Counted from the first letter of the stretch, positions 1 to 10,286 are shown. The stretch is 64,000 nt of DNA from Collimonas sp. OK607 (GCF_900111995.1 NZ_FOKF01000025.1:1-64000), one strand, 5' to 3'. Notes: generated by a model not told the origin, from the sequence alone. Numbers and translations: made by a program.

Positions 1-115
1 TCTACTGATGCAAGCACGGACCCCAGCAAGAGAGATGCTGCGAAAATACGACCATCCGAAAAAGGCTAAGTAAGTGCCATTCGGGTCAGAGTCGAATTGA
101 TTGGACGATCTGGCG

Positions 116-1557
<1,442 letters not shown>

Positions 1558-1560
1558 CTA

Positions 1561-2010
1561 TTAGCGGTCTTCGGAAATCTCGGCCCAGCAATTGGGCGTT
1601 TCATGCAGCACCAGTTTTTGCAGATGCAAACCCGTGCCGTAGTGATCCTTGTAAGCCGCCTTGAGAATATCGTAGGCGGTGCGCGCCAGGTTCTCGACGG
1701 TCGGGATGCGATCGATGATGACGGTCTTGTGATCCGGCAGGGTCGCCAGGAAATCACGCACTGCCGTGTCTTTTTCGTAGACCAGGAAAGCGTGATCCCA
1801 CACGTCCACCAGATGCTGTTTCGCCAGCGTCTTGATATCGGAGAAATCCATGATCATGCCGTTGTCGGAGCTGCCTTCGACTTCAATCACCGCGCCGACC
1901 AGGGTAATTTCCAGCGTGTAGCGATGGCCGTGCAGGTTGCGGCACTGGCTCTTGTGATCGGGAATCCGGTGTCCGGCGTCGAATTCCAGTTTGCGGGTGA
2001 TGGTAAGCAT
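1561..2010 (-). CDS. queD: 6-carboxy-5,6,7,8-tetrahydropterin synthase QueD
   Basis: Second step of 7-deazaguanine (preQ0, queuosine) synthesis: converts 7,8-dihydroneopterin triphosphate to 6-carboxytetrahydropterin. PTPS-family zinc ligands are seen as His14 in FDAGH and His27/His29 in NLHGH, with the catalytic Cys23 just before. The conserved C-terminal LHETPNC is present. 149 aa, somewhat longer than the shortest family members. Its start is 27 nt downstream of the queE stop, and its product is the QueE substrate, so the pair forms a pathway operon. Confidence 0.94.
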   Translation of the reverse strand: MLTITRKLEFDAGHRIPDHKSQCRNLHGHRYTLEITLVGAVIEVEGSSDNGMIMDFSDIKTLAKQHLVDVWDHAFLVYEKDTAVRDFLATLPDHKTVIIDRIPTVENLARTAYDILKAAYKDHYGTGLHLQKLVLHETPNCWAEISEDR

Positions 2011-2037
2011 AGGTAATCGGTTCTTTATAAAATCTGT

Positions 2038-2673
2038 TCAGGGAATCTGCAGCAGCTTGTGGGTCTGCAAGCTCAGCTTCCATTTCGGGTTGCGCTTGCA
2101 AGTCTCAATCGCCAACTCCAGATTGTGCGCCAGTTGCGGGCCATCCATGGCCTGCACATAGAAATGTTCGAAATCAAGCGATTCGTATGCCGCCAGCGAT
2201 TGGCCGATTTGCGGAATCACCACTTTCAACTCATTACCCTTGCGCAGCTTCAATACCGAACCCATCTTCGGGCTGACACAAATCCAGTCTATACCCGGCG
2301 GCGGTAGCAGCGTGCCGTTGGTTTCGATAGCGATTTCAAAACCGGTAGCGTGCATGCTGTCGATCAACGCGGCATCCAGTTGCAGCAGCGGCTCGCCACC
2401 GGTGAACACCACGAACTTGCTGGCGGCGTAAGTCTCCGGCCAGAGCGCATTGATGGTGCTGGCGAGCGATTCGCTATCCTTGAACTTGCCGCCGCCCTCG
2501 CCGTCGGTACCGACAAAATCGGTATCGCAGAATTGGCAGACCGCCGTGCTGCGGTCTTCTTCGCGGCCGGTCCACAAATTGCAGCCGCTGAAGCGACAAA
2601 ACACCGCAGGGCGGCCGGCATGGGTGCCTTCGCCTTGCAGTGTGTAGAAAATTTCTTTAATGCTATAGGTCAC
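2038..2673 (-). CDS. queE: 7-carboxy-7-deazaguanine synthase QueE (radical SAM)
   Basis: Radical SAM enzyme that rearranges 6-carboxytetrahydropterin to 7-carboxy-7-deazaguanine. The cluster-binding cysteines are Cys31, Cys46 and Cys49, spaced CX14CX2C instead of the classic CX3CX2C; this matches the variant described for Burkholderia QueE. The N-terminal IFYTLQGEGTHAGRPA and the FTGGEP motif are typical of the family. The start codon is GTG at 2673. First gene of the queE-queD-tadA-ldcA run. I looked for a preQ1 riboswitch in the 264-nt leader and saw none. Confidence 0.93.
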   Translation of the reverse strand: MTYSIKEIFYTLQGEGTHAGRPAVFCRFSGCNLWTGREEDRSTAVCQFCDTDFVGTDGEGGGKFKDSESLASTINALWPETYAASKFVVFTGGEPLLQLDAALIDSMHATGFEIAIETNGTLLPPPGIDWICVSPKMGSVLKLRKGNELKVVIPQIGQSLAAYESLDFEHFYVQAMDGPQLAHNLELAIETCKRNPKWKLSLQTHKLLQIP

Positions 2674-2937
2674 GATACTTCTCGCAAATTCTCGTCAGTT
2701 GGGAATAAAACAAAGACTGTTACTGGTGTGGGAGATAGGTCGATTTGCGGGAAAGCCACATTTCTGCCGCAATTATTTATGAGCAGATGCCGACCCAACC
2801 CTGTATTTTAACGTAAAAAGACTGTTTCTGCGAAACGAGGGTTGTGCCCGAGAGGCAAATAAAAGTACTTTTTGACAACAATTCAGCGCACACACTGCTC
2901 TCGTCAATTGCCATCGAAGGTGATTTGCCGGCCCATA

Positions 2938-3516
2938 TCATGATAAAAGTGACCACCGCGCCAGCGGCACATGACGAGTCCGGCCAAGCAGGCTGTGCAT
3001 CAAGACAAACTCGCTCACCCTCCAACGGATGGGCTCAATCGTCCCTGCGGGAACGAGGCGATTGTCGTACAACAAAGTGACGTGGGGCGTGTAATGCACA
3101 CTTGCAGCCGCGATTCCTACCTTTTGCAGCGCCCTGCCAAGAGTCTGCTGAAACGCTGTCACAGCGGCGACGCCATCGTCGCCCAGCAAGACCAACGGTC
3201 GGTTGCGCGGCCTGCCGTGAAAGCTCATCGCGCGGTCGAACTCGACGTCGAACGGCGCCGCCTTGACACTTGCGGCGGCCTTTATCGCTGCAGCAACGAT
3301 GCCTTCCGGCAGGCCCAGATAATCCCCCAGAAAATTCAAGGTGACATGCAAACGGCCGACCCCGATCGAGCGCCCTTTCAACTCATACATATCGCGCAGC
3401 AGCCCCCTCTGCCGCGCGATACCTGCGGCAGCATCCGGAGTCGGGGTAAGCGCAAAGAACAGGCGGTCGGTGGGGTGCGGTGCGTCGAAGCCCGGTAGAA
3501 AAAACTGTTCAGGCAT
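2938..3516 (-). CDS. thpR: RNA 2',3'-cyclic phosphodiesterase (2H family)
   Basis: LigT/ThpR-type 2H phosphoesterase acting on 2',3'-cyclic phosphate ends of RNA; the family was first described as a 2'-5' RNA ligase. Both signature HxTx motifs are present: HVTL at residues 57-60 and HVTL at 145-148, each in a beta-strand context (LHVTLNFLG and YTPHVTLLY). The length of 192 aa is normal. It stands alone on the minus strand between queE and pldA, with about 120 nt to pldA and a 264-nt gap to queE. Substrate in this organism is unknown. Confidence 0.88.
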   Translation of the reverse strand: MPEQFFLPGFDAPHPTDRLFFALTPTPDAAAGIARQRGLLRDMYELKGRSIGVGRLHVTLNFLGDYLGLPEGIVAAAIKAAASVKAAPFDVEFDRAMSFHGRPRNRPLVLLGDDGVAAVTAFQQTLGRALQKVGIAAASVHYTPHVTLLYDNRLVPAGTIEPIRWRVSEFVLMHSLLGRTRHVPLARWSLLS

Positions 3517-3639
3517 AGGGTGAATGCATCCGGGAGGCGGATGGCTGCAAATGAAAAAGGGAAAACCAGTTTACGCCTTTCTGGCAAGGCTGGCGCAAGC
3601 CCGGGACGTACATGGCCGCGCCGTGTGATCCCGGTTAAT

Positions 3640-4686
3640 TTAGAAGTCGATCAAGAATCCCGCACCGATCGATTTCTGCGAATAGTTGTAATCGATCAGG
3701 CTTTCGCCGTAGCCCGAAAATAACTGCACATAGCCCTTCAAATTAGTCGTAACCGGAAACGCCCAGCCAGCCTCGATCGCACCGTGCCCGGTCTGGAAGT
3801 TGTGCCGTGCCGTCATCGAATATTCGTAACCATTCTGGCGGTACGTGGCGCGCACGTCGCCATGCCCCATGTAGTCGACGATATCGATGTTGTCGTTGTT
3901 GGCTGCAGCATTGTCAAGACGTTTCCAAATCCTTGCTGACAGAGCCAGTTTGCCATATTCGGCTCCCAATTCAGTGTAGAAACGATTCCAGCTACGAGAC
4001 AAATTAGCGGACTGCCCATTCGATTGATGCACCAGTCCAAAATTGAGATAGCGGAAGTTGAAGTCACCGATCTTCATATTCAACGGTACCACCGCCATCA
4101 ACTCAGGCTGGTAATTTGTCTCGCGAAACGGGCTGGAAGCGGCTCGGCTATAGGCTTGCCAAAAACTTTGCTGCGTGTAGGCCAGCCACAGGTCGACCGG
4201 GCTGCCGGCGACGTTTTCCGCCATCTTCATCTTAAAACTGAGCTGATAAGTCAATTCCACGTGCTTCGGTTTGATTCCCTCCGAAATATATTTGGAGAAC
4301 GGTGCATCGTTGGTGGACGTGCTGTAGTTGGCCAGCAATACATAATTATTCATGTAAGGCTTAAGGGTAAACACGCCACGCTTGGCATTGGGATCGAGCT
4401 CCCAGCTCTGCACGGTACGCGAGATCGGCGACTCGCCCGGTGGGGCAATATTCTCTGCACTGACTGAGGGCTGCGGCATCGTTGGCGTAACCTGGGGCTC
4501 TGCAACGGCAACGGGAGCAGGCACATCCGCCGCGGCCTTGGCTAAAGCATCAAAGCAACCCAGGCGTGCGCTGGCGTCACCCAATACGGAACAGCGCGCC
4601 AGCTGTTGTTCGAGCTCAGCCGCATGCGATAGCGCTGATGACATGCAGGTTAAGGAAAGAACGATTCTCTTGATGTTTTTTTTCAT
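3640..4686 (-). CDS. pldA: Outer-membrane phospholipase A1
   Basis: OMPLA-family beta-barrel lipase that hydrolyses phospholipids misplaced in the outer leaflet. With the ATG at 4686 the protein is 348 aa and starts with a Sec signal (MKKNIKRIVL, cleavage near SHA-AEL). The catalytic region is conserved: His220 and Ser222 in HQSNGQS and Asn234 in SWNRFY. The mature N-terminus before the barrel (about residues 24-85) is low in complexity and rich in Pro, Ala and Val. No strong ribosome-binding site precedes either this start or the ATG 24 nt upstream; the choice rests on the signal peptide. Confidence 0.9.
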   Translation of the reverse strand: MKKNIKRIVLSLTCMSSALSHAAELEQQLARCSVLGDASARLGCFDALAKAAADVPAPVAVAEPQVTPTMPQPSVSAENIAPPGESPISRTVQSWELDPNAKRGVFTLKPYMNNYVLLANYSTSTNDAPFSKYISEGIKPKHVELTYQLSFKMKMAENVAGSPVDLWLAYTQQSFWQAYSRAASSPFRETNYQPELMAVVPLNMKIGDFNFRYLNFGLVHQSNGQSANLSRSWNRFYTELGAEYGKLALSARIWKRLDNAAANNDNIDIVDYMGHGDVRATYRQNGYEYSMTARHNFQTGHGAIEAGWAFPVTTNLKGYVQLFSGYGESLIDYNYSQKSIGAGFLIDF

Positions 4687-4876
4687 GCGGCATTTTAAAA
4701 CAAATACCATCCTGCCCTAGCCATGTGCATCCAAAGCTAAATTTGTGCCCTGCGCTCACTTCTTCCGCACCCTATCTTCATTTCACGGCTGAATTGACGC
4801 ACTTCGTCGCAATTGTATTGATTGCCTCTCCCGATGCCATAGACAATTATTCCTCTACAAACATTCGGGGAAAAAG

Positions 4877-5860
4877 ATGAAACTAAATATACCCGTCGCC
4901 CTAATCACGCTATTGCTCGCCCTGTTCAGCACCGGCGCCCAGGCAGTCGGATTCCAGCACGTTACCGCTCCAGACCCGGACGGCGCGCCGCTGGAGGTGG
5001 GCATCTGGTATCCCAGCAACGCATTGCCTGCACCGGTACCGATGGGGCGAATTACCCAGACCGTTGCTGTCAACGGCGCGATTGAGGGCAAAGGATTACC
5101 CCTGATTGTGATTTCCCATGGAACCGGCGGTTCTTTCCTTGGACACTATGACACCGCTATTGCTTTTGCCGAGGCCGGATATGTGGTTGCTGCAGTTACG
5201 CATACCGGTGACAACAACGCAGACCAGAGCCGCAGCGTCTCCATCATGGAGCGGCCGAGGCATATCAGCCGCCTGATCGATTACATGCTGTCCGATTGGG
5301 CGGGTCGTAATCAAATCAACCCGGCGCGTATCGGCATGTTTGGATTTTCTGCCGGCGGCTTCACCACCCTGGTGAGCATTGGCGGTGTCCCCGACCTCAC
5401 CAAGGTTAGCCCTTTCTGCCGAGAGCACACCACTGATTTCGCCTGCCAGCTGGTCGCCAAACATCCCGAGGCTAGCGTTGCTCCTTCTGTCAGCCACGAC
5501 GGTTCACAAGACCTGCGGATCAAAGCGGCTGTCGTTGCAGCACCGGCGCTGGGCTTCACGTTTGCGCCGGATGGGCTCAAGAACGTGACTATTCCCGTCG
5601 CGCTTTGGCGGGCGGAAAATGACGCTGTCTTGCCGCATCCCTGGTATGCCGAAGCTGTACACCTGGCGCTGCCGCGGGCGCCGGAATACCACGTAGTGGA
5701 AAATGCCGGACATTTCGATTTCCTGGCGCCTTGCGGCACGGCCCTCGCCTCTGTAGCGCCGTTTATATGTACCAGCGCACCGGGCTTTGATCGCACGGCA
5801 TTCCACACCAGACTCAATGCATCGGTAGTCGATTTTTTCGACAGGGTCCTGAAGCATTGA
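4877..5860 (+). CDS. Secreted alpha/beta hydrolase, dienelactone-hydrolase-like
   Basis: Predicted periplasmic or secreted alpha/beta-hydrolase of 327 aa. It has a clear signal peptide (MKLNIPVALITLLLALFSTG, cleavage after AQA). The nucleophile elbow is GFSAG with Ser158, an oxyanion-type HGTGGS lies near residue 81, and the acid and His candidates are in ENDAVLPHP and NAGHFDF. It resembles the lipoprotein-signal-peptide-like or platelet-activating-factor-acetylhydrolase-like hydrolases often annotated as dienelactone hydrolases; the substrate cannot be inferred. A GGGG-rich ribosome-binding site precedes the ATG. No operon partner: pldA is divergent, and the next gene is convergent. Confidence 0.8.
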   Translation: MKLNIPVALITLLLALFSTGAQAVGFQHVTAPDPDGAPLEVGIWYPSNALPAPVPMGRITQTVAVNGAIEGKGLPLIVISHGTGGSFLGHYDTAIAFAEAGYVVAAVTHTGDNNADQSRSVSIMERPRHISRLIDYMLSDWAGRNQINPARIGMFGFSAGGFTTLVSIGGVPDLTKVSPFCREHTTDFACQLVAKHPEASVAPSVSHDGSQDLRIKAAVVAAPALGFTFAPDGLKNVTIPVALWRAENDAVLPHPWYAEAVHLALPRAPEYHVVENAGHFDFLAPCGTALASVAPFICTSAPGFDRTAFHTRLNASVVDFFDRVLKH

Positions 5861-5927
5861 GGCATGGATTTATTACTCGTGCTGCAGACACGATGCATTC
5901 AAAATTACCGGCCGTGGCGTAGGGTGG

Positions 5928-5982
5928 GTGAAGTCGACCGAATGCCATCGAGGCGGTCTGGCAGCGTGAATCGCGACTTCAC
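5928..5982. repeat. Inverted repeat between convergent genes
   Basis: GTGAAGTCG at 5928-5936 and its reverse complement CGACTTCAC at 5974-5982 enclose a 37-nt loop, just after a GTAGGGTGGG motif. The site lies between the 3' ends of the hydrolase gene and the convergent 115-aa gene. It could form a hairpin in RNA from either side but has no adjacent T-run, so it is more likely an extragenic palindrome than a strong terminator. Confidence 0.4.
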
Positions 5983-5987
5983 GTCAA

Positions 5988-6335
5988 CTAAGACTTATCT
6001 CGCAAATTCTCGCCACGCCGATCACCCACTGTCGCCCGGATGCTTTTCGCGTGGTAGTCCATCAGGAGAATTTTGAGGTCCGACTGCAAGGACGGATCGT
6101 TGTAGAGGCTATGCAATAGCTGCGATTGCACGAACATGGTTTGCCGTTTGATGATTTCACAATCGTTGTGGCTGACGCCATGATTCATGTTGGCGACGAG
6201 TTCCAGAACATCGCGCTTGAGACGGTAAAAGAGTGAGCTGGCGAGGATGCTTTCAGCAGTAACGGGTATCTCTTTATCAGCCGTCTCCGTTGCCTGGGAC
6301 AGTACAAACTGATTCTCCGTTTTTTTCAAAAGCAT
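5988..6335 (-). CDS. Hypothetical protein, 115 aa
   Basis: I do not recognise this protein. It is predicted to be mostly alpha-helical, with no signal peptide or membrane segment, and has a charged C-terminus (RATVGDRRGENLRDK). The start is supported by a GAGGG ribosome-binding site 5 nt before the ATG at 6335. It is flanked by the hydrolase (convergent) and by a degenerate receiver protein on the same strand, 177 nt upstream. A role linked to the neighbouring signalling genes is possible but not shown by the sequence. Confidence 0.55.
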   Translation of the reverse strand: MLLKKTENQFVLSQATETADKEIPVTAESILASSLFYRLKRDVLELVANMNHGVSHNDCEIIKRQTMFVQSQLLHSLYNDPSLQSDLKILLMDYHAKSIRATVGDRRGENLRDKS

Positions 6336-6512
6336 GGTTTTCCCTCAATACATTGCAACACTGCATTTAACTCGGATTTAACACATTAGTTGATCGAATT
6401 ACATAACGAAACTACGGTTAATATGCCGCGTATATCAGCGACAAATCCGGTTGTGCGCGCCGAAAAATATTGTCGTCGCGTCCCCGATAACCTAAATGGA
6501 TCCGGCATTTCA

Positions 6513-7361
6513 TCACTGCTCGGATCGTCGCCACGATAGAAATTTTCCCAGCGCCGCCAATATCTGCGGCTGCTCTAAATGCCTGCTCAGGAAGCCGTCA
6601 CATTCAACCTGCCGCGCCCGCGCGTGATCGTACACAAAATTTCTATCAACCAGAAAAATGACTGCGACTCTTGTGTTTCGATACTGATGCTTGATCGTTG
6701 TGCACAAATCATAGGGATCAAAATCAGATAACTCCGGATTGATCAGTACCATCGAAATGGTTAGCCCGGTATACACTTCGGCGGCGGCGTCAGGATTTCC
6801 GACCCATTCGACTGGCACCACATAGTGCGCCATGGCGACTGACAGACTATCGCGAAACGTCGATTCTTCATCAATTACCAAGATACGATCGGTCGGCGGA
6901 GGTTTGGTCCGCATCCGCTCGTATTCAAGCGGATCGGTCAAATCCAGGTCGAGACGCTCACGCCGGCGACGTTCCGACACGCTGTTGTGCAATGCGCCGT
7001 CAGCGGAATCTTGCTTTGCCAGCATGATCAAACGCCGCTCAATCAAGGTATCCAGCGCGCTGAACAGTTTCAACCAGCGTATCGGCCGCTCGACAGTGGC
7101 AAACGGCAATTCCACATGGGGTGCGCCGACCAGCAACGCTGGCCGCAGATTATTGGGTTCCATGTCAGCCAGGATCGCCAGGGCTTTCAGGTCGTCGGCG
7201 TTCACCAGATACAGGTCCGGCTCCTGCAGGCTCTCGACGGACAAGCGGCAATATTGTTTCTGGCGGTTCTGCTGAACCGAAAAAGTGGCGTCGAAAATAT
7301 TAATTTCACGCGCAGAAAACCCGAGGAAACGAACTGCAAACGGGGTCTTTTGGTTTTTCAT
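6513..7361 (-). CDS. Response-regulator-like protein with degenerate receiver domain
   Basis: 282-aa soluble protein from the ATG at 7361, which has an AAGGG ribosome-binding site; an in-frame ATG at 7469 would add a non-homologous leader. Residues 157-275 look like a receiver domain: acidic pair in LVIDEES, a beta-3 strand MVLINPELSD and a beta-5 strand ending FLSR. The phosphoacceptor Asp position is Asn208 and the usual beta-5 Lys is Arg260, so normal phosphorylation is unlikely. Residues 8-110 also have alternating strand/helix texture (DLYLVNADD, RPALLVGAP, VERPIRWLKL) and may be a second pseudo-receiver. It is divergent from the LuxR-type regulator and hybrid kinase genes. Function unknown. 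Confidence 0.7.
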   Translation of the reverse strand: MKNQKTPFAVRFLGFSAREINIFDATFSVQQNRQKQYCRLSVESLQEPDLYLVNADDLKALAILADMEPNNLRPALLVGAPHVELPFATVERPIRWLKLFSALDTLIERRLIMLAKQDSADGALHNSVSERRRRERLDLDLTDPLEYERMRTKPPPTDRILVIDEESTFRDSLSVAMAHYVVPVEWVGNPDAAAEVYTGLTISMVLINPELSDFDPYDLCTTIKHQYRNTRVAVIFLVDRNFVYDHARARQVECDGFLSRHLEQPQILAALGKFLSWRRSEQ

Positions 7362-7628
7362 TTTTGTATGCCCTTTTGGACGAACACCGATGAAACCATG
7401 ACTTGCCGAGGAGAAAATCCCTACACCGCCGGGGTATTCGCCTCCACAACCGGTAAGCGCCATGCCCAACGCCTACGGCACCGGGATGTATTGAAAATAT
7501 TCTTGTTCTTTTTATAGTCGTTATATCTTCGATAATAAAGTCGTAGTTACACGTTGCCAATAGTCTGTTTGGACTGGCGGTGTTAAAAACGCTTGCGCTG
7601 CCCGCTCTGAAAAGGTTTAATCGGCGTC

Positions 7629-8240
7629 ATGTTTCCACTTAGCATTCTTCTCATTGACGATCACGCGATGTTCCGCAGCGGTATGGCTATGGTGCTGCGA
7701 GCGGGTATTTCGAACATCGACGTGTTCGAGGCCGGCTCACTAGAAGAGGCCATGCGCAGTCCGATCGAAGCACCTACCATTTTGCTGCTTGATATTCAGC
7801 TTCAAGGCTTGAACGGGCTGGAATGCATTGCCATACTGCAACGAAAATGGCCGCAGGTATCAATCATCATGTTGTCTGCCGATGCCACGCCTGCCACCAT
7901 GCGACTGGCGATGGAGCGCGGCGCGGCGGCATTCGTCTCCAAAGCAGATACCGCGACGAATATTCTTGCTGTCATCGAACAGTTGCTGCGCAAGGAACCT
8001 GCCGCAGGCACGCCCGGAGGAATCAGCGGCAACACTTCTTCCGAGCCACACCTGACGCCGCGTCAGTGCGAGGTACTCGATCTGCTATGTCAGGGATTGC
8101 CGAACAAGACGATCGGAAAACGGCTGGGTCTTTCGGAAAATACAGTGCGCGGACATGTGCAGGCGTTGCTGAGTTTCTTACAAGTGTCCAGCCGTTCCGA
8201 AGCGGCCTTTGCAGCGCGTCGTAGCGGCTTGGTTAGTTGA
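7629..8240 (+). CDS. Two-component response regulator, NarL/LuxR type
   Basis: 203-aa regulator with an N-terminal receiver (acidic Asp10/Asp11, phosphoacceptor Asp55 in LLLDIQ, Lys105 in FVSKA) and a C-terminal LuxR/GerE helix-turn-helix at about 142-195 (LTPRQCEVLDLL, NKTIGKRLGLSENTVRGHV). It should bind DNA as a dimer after phosphorylation. It precedes the hybrid histidine kinase by only 4 nt, so the two very probably form a signalling pair. The stimulus is unknown. Confidence 0.9.
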   Translation: MFPLSILLIDDHAMFRSGMAMVLRAGISNIDVFEAGSLEEAMRSPIEAPTILLLDIQLQGLNGLECIAILQRKWPQVSIIMLSADATPATMRLAMERGAAAFVSKADTATNILAVIEQLLRKEPAAGTPGGISGNTSSEPHLTPRQCEVLDLLCQGLPNKTIGKRLGLSENTVRGHVQALLSFLQVSSRSEAAFAARRSGLVS

Positions 8241-8244
8241 GGTG

Positions 8245-10008
8245 ATGCGCCGCTTACTGCGCCTTAGCGAAGGTCGCATACTGGCGGAACAGTTGCGGCT
8301 GCTGCTAGGTAATGTCGGCAGCTCGGTCATTCCTGCGCTGCTGTTGGCCGTGGTCCTGGTCTGGGCGTTATCCAACGACAGCAACGCCTTGGGACTGAGG
8401 GTGTGGTGCGCAGCAGTGGTCTTGTCCAAGCTTTACTCTGCGCATCACGCGCGCCGCATTCTTGCCTCAGGCATTACAATTGAACATGCTCACCGCCTGG
8501 TCTTGATGTTGCTGGCGCTGAACATGGTGGATGGCGCGGCTTGGGGCGCATTGGCTTGGGTTACGCTCGATACGGCCTCGGTCACCGGGAGCATATTGGT
8601 AATCTCTGTCTTGGCGGGCATTGCAGGCAGCTCAATGTCGCTGCTTGCACCGGTGCTGCCGGTCTTCCTTGTGTTTATCGCGCTCGAGTGTATCGTCACG
8701 GCAACCAAGTTCTGGCAGATGGGAGATCCAGCCTATAGCGCGCTGGCGCTGGCGCTCACATTGTTTCTTATCACGCTCGTCCTGCAGGCACGTAACAGCG
8801 CTATTGCCGTGCGCGCCGCAATCAACCTGCGCTTCGAGAATGTCGAACTGCTGGCGCGCTTACGCGATGAAACCATGAAGGTACAGGACGCGCATCGGGA
8901 GGCGGTTCTGGCCAATCTGGCTAAATCCAAATTCCTCGCGGCGGCCAGCCATGATTTGCGCCAGCCGATTCACGCGCTGGGGCTGTTTCTGGAAGTGCTG
9001 GCGCGCAGCGAACTTACCGCGACCCAGCGCACTGTGCTTGGCAGCGCCCGCTCGGTGTCCGAGGCATCCGCCGGGATGCTCAACACACTGCTGGATTTTT
9101 CACGAATCGAAGCGGGTGTCGTCGATGCACAAGTATTACCATTTCACCTGCAGCCATTGCTACACAAGATTGAAAATGAACTGGCGCCGCAAGCCAACGC
9201 TAAGGGGCTCATTTACCGCACGCGCGAGACCCATGTGGCCTTGCAGTCTGATCCGGCGCTGGTGGAACTGATTCTGCGCAACCTGGTATCCAATGCAATC
9301 CGCTACTCCGAGCGGGGTGGCGTGCTGGTAGCTTGTCGTACCCGCGGCAATCAAACGCGACTGGAAGTGTGGGATACGGGTATCGGTATCGACGCGCTTC
9401 AGCACCAGGAGATATTTCGCGAATTCCATCAGCTTGGCAATGTCGAGCGGGACCGCAGTAAAGGGCTTGGTTTGGGCTTGGCTATTGCGGATGGCCTGGC
9501 GCGCAAGCTGGGACATGAATTATCGTTGTCGTCCATACCGGGACGTGGCAGCGTATTCAGGCTGACCTTGCCTAATGCGCGCGTTCCGGTGATAAGCGAT
9601 GAGCTTGAAACGACGCATACGTTTGTGCAAAGGCTCGACATACGCGTACTTGTCATTGATGATGATGAAGCCGTGCGCGCAGGCATGCTGCAACTGCTAC
9701 ACGATTGGGGCTGCAAGTGCGAGGCGGTTGAATCGATCGAGGAAGCACTAATCTCGGCACGCACCCATCGACCGGATATCGTCATCAGCGATTTCCGATT
9801 GCGCAAGCAGCACACGGGGGCACAGGCTATTGCCGCGTTGCGCGAAGAGTTCGGCAAAGATTTGCCGGCACTTCTCATTACTGGCGACACGGCGCCAGAG
9901 CGGTTGCGCGATGCACGTGCCAGTGGCATACCGCTGTTGCATAAACCCGTAGCACCGAGCCAGTTGCATAGGAGACTGGCGAGCATATTGGCCGATATGG
10001 ATAAATAG
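8245..10008 (+). CDS. Hybrid sensor histidine kinase / response regulator
   Basis: 587-aa membrane kinase. About five or six hydrophobic segments lie in residues 20-190, followed by a short coiled linker, HisKA with His236 in ASHDLRQPIHAL, HATPase with N-box LRNLVSNAIRYSE, DTGIGID and GLGLGLAI, and a C-terminal receiver with Asp516 in ISDFRL and Lys in LLHKP. The HDLRQP H-box is the type common in Burkholderiales hybrid kinases. ATG at 8245 or GTG at 8242 is likely, because GAGG overlaps the end of the preceding regulator; an ATG at 8209 inside that gene is possible. No periplasmic sensor domain is seen, so sensing is probably membrane-embedded. Confidence 0.88.
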   Translation: MRRLLRLSEGRILAEQLRLLLGNVGSSVIPALLLAVVLVWALSNDSNALGLRVWCAAVVLSKLYSAHHARRILASGITIEHAHRLVLMLLALNMVDGAAWGALAWVTLDTASVTGSILVISVLAGIAGSSMSLLAPVLPVFLVFIALECIVTATKFWQMGDPAYSALALALTLFLITLVLQARNSAIAVRAAINLRFENVELLARLRDETMKVQDAHREAVLANLAKSKFLAAASHDLRQPIHALGLFLEVLARSELTATQRTVLGSARSVSEASAGMLNTLLDFSRIEAGVVDAQVLPFHLQPLLHKIENELAPQANAKGLIYRTRETHVALQSDPALVELILRNLVSNAIRYSERGGVLVACRTRGNQTRLEVWDTGIGIDALQHQEIFREFHQLGNVERDRSKGLGLGLAIADGLARKLGHELSLSSIPGRGSVFRLTLPNARVPVISDELETTHTFVQRLDIRVLVIDDDEAVRAGMLQLLHDWGCKCEAVESIEEALISARTHRPDIVISDFRLRKQHTGAQAIAALREEFGKDLPALLITGDTAPERLRDARASGIPLLHKPVAPSQLHRRLASILADMDK

Positions 10009-10121
10009 TGGGCGGCAAGAGGAAATGGTCACGCTCAATGCCAGCATAGTTGCGTTAGTTGCCGCTATCACGCACTAGTATGAAAAAAACGCAATGCCGA
10101 ACCAAAAGGTAAAAAAGTAAA

Positions 10122-10145
10122 AAATCCCGCATTTACGCGGGCTTT
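10122..10145 (-). terminator. Intrinsic terminator, probable ancestral guaA terminator
   Basis: Stem CCCGC/GCGGG at 10126-10130 and 10137-10141, extended by A/T pairs to AAATCCCGC and GCGGGCTTT with one mismatch, followed on the minus strand by a T-rich run. The same hairpin with slightly different sequence lies at 15141-15164, directly after the intact guaA. The duplication of terminator plus gene end is part of the evidence for an inserted island. Confidence 0.65.
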
Positions 10146-10185
10146 CAGTCATTTTCCACTTTTGAGTACTAGCGAGTGCCAGGCA

Positions 10186-10205
10186 TCAGATCATTCCCAC
10201 TCAAT
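10186..10205 (-). repeat. Direct repeat of guaA 3' end (putative att site, left)
   Basis: The 20 bp tcagatcattcccactcaat are identical to 15201-15220, which encode the last codons and stop of guaA. Similarity continues leftward in diverged form (AGCGAGTGCCAGG against GGCGAGTACCAGA) through the terminator hairpin. This is the expected footprint of site-specific insertion at the 3' end of guaA. Confidence 0.7.
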
Positions 10206-10264
10206 TGTTTCTTGCTTTTGCGAACCCGCATGGATATTAGGTCCAGCGAGAAAGAGACATGCTG

Positions 10265-10286
10265 TTTACCGTCATTTTTACCGTCA
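10265..10286. repeat. Tandem 10-bp repeat near island edge
   Basis: TTTACCGTCA occurs at 10265-10274 and again at 10277-10286, giving a 12-bp period. It lies 60 bp inside the left repeat. Short direct repeats at this position could be arm-type integrase binding sites, but no integrase is present to support this. Confidence 0.35.

Noticed and set aside
2674-2937. preQ1 riboswitch upstream of queE
   Set aside because: I searched the minus-strand leader for the short preQ1-I stem and A-rich tail and found neither.
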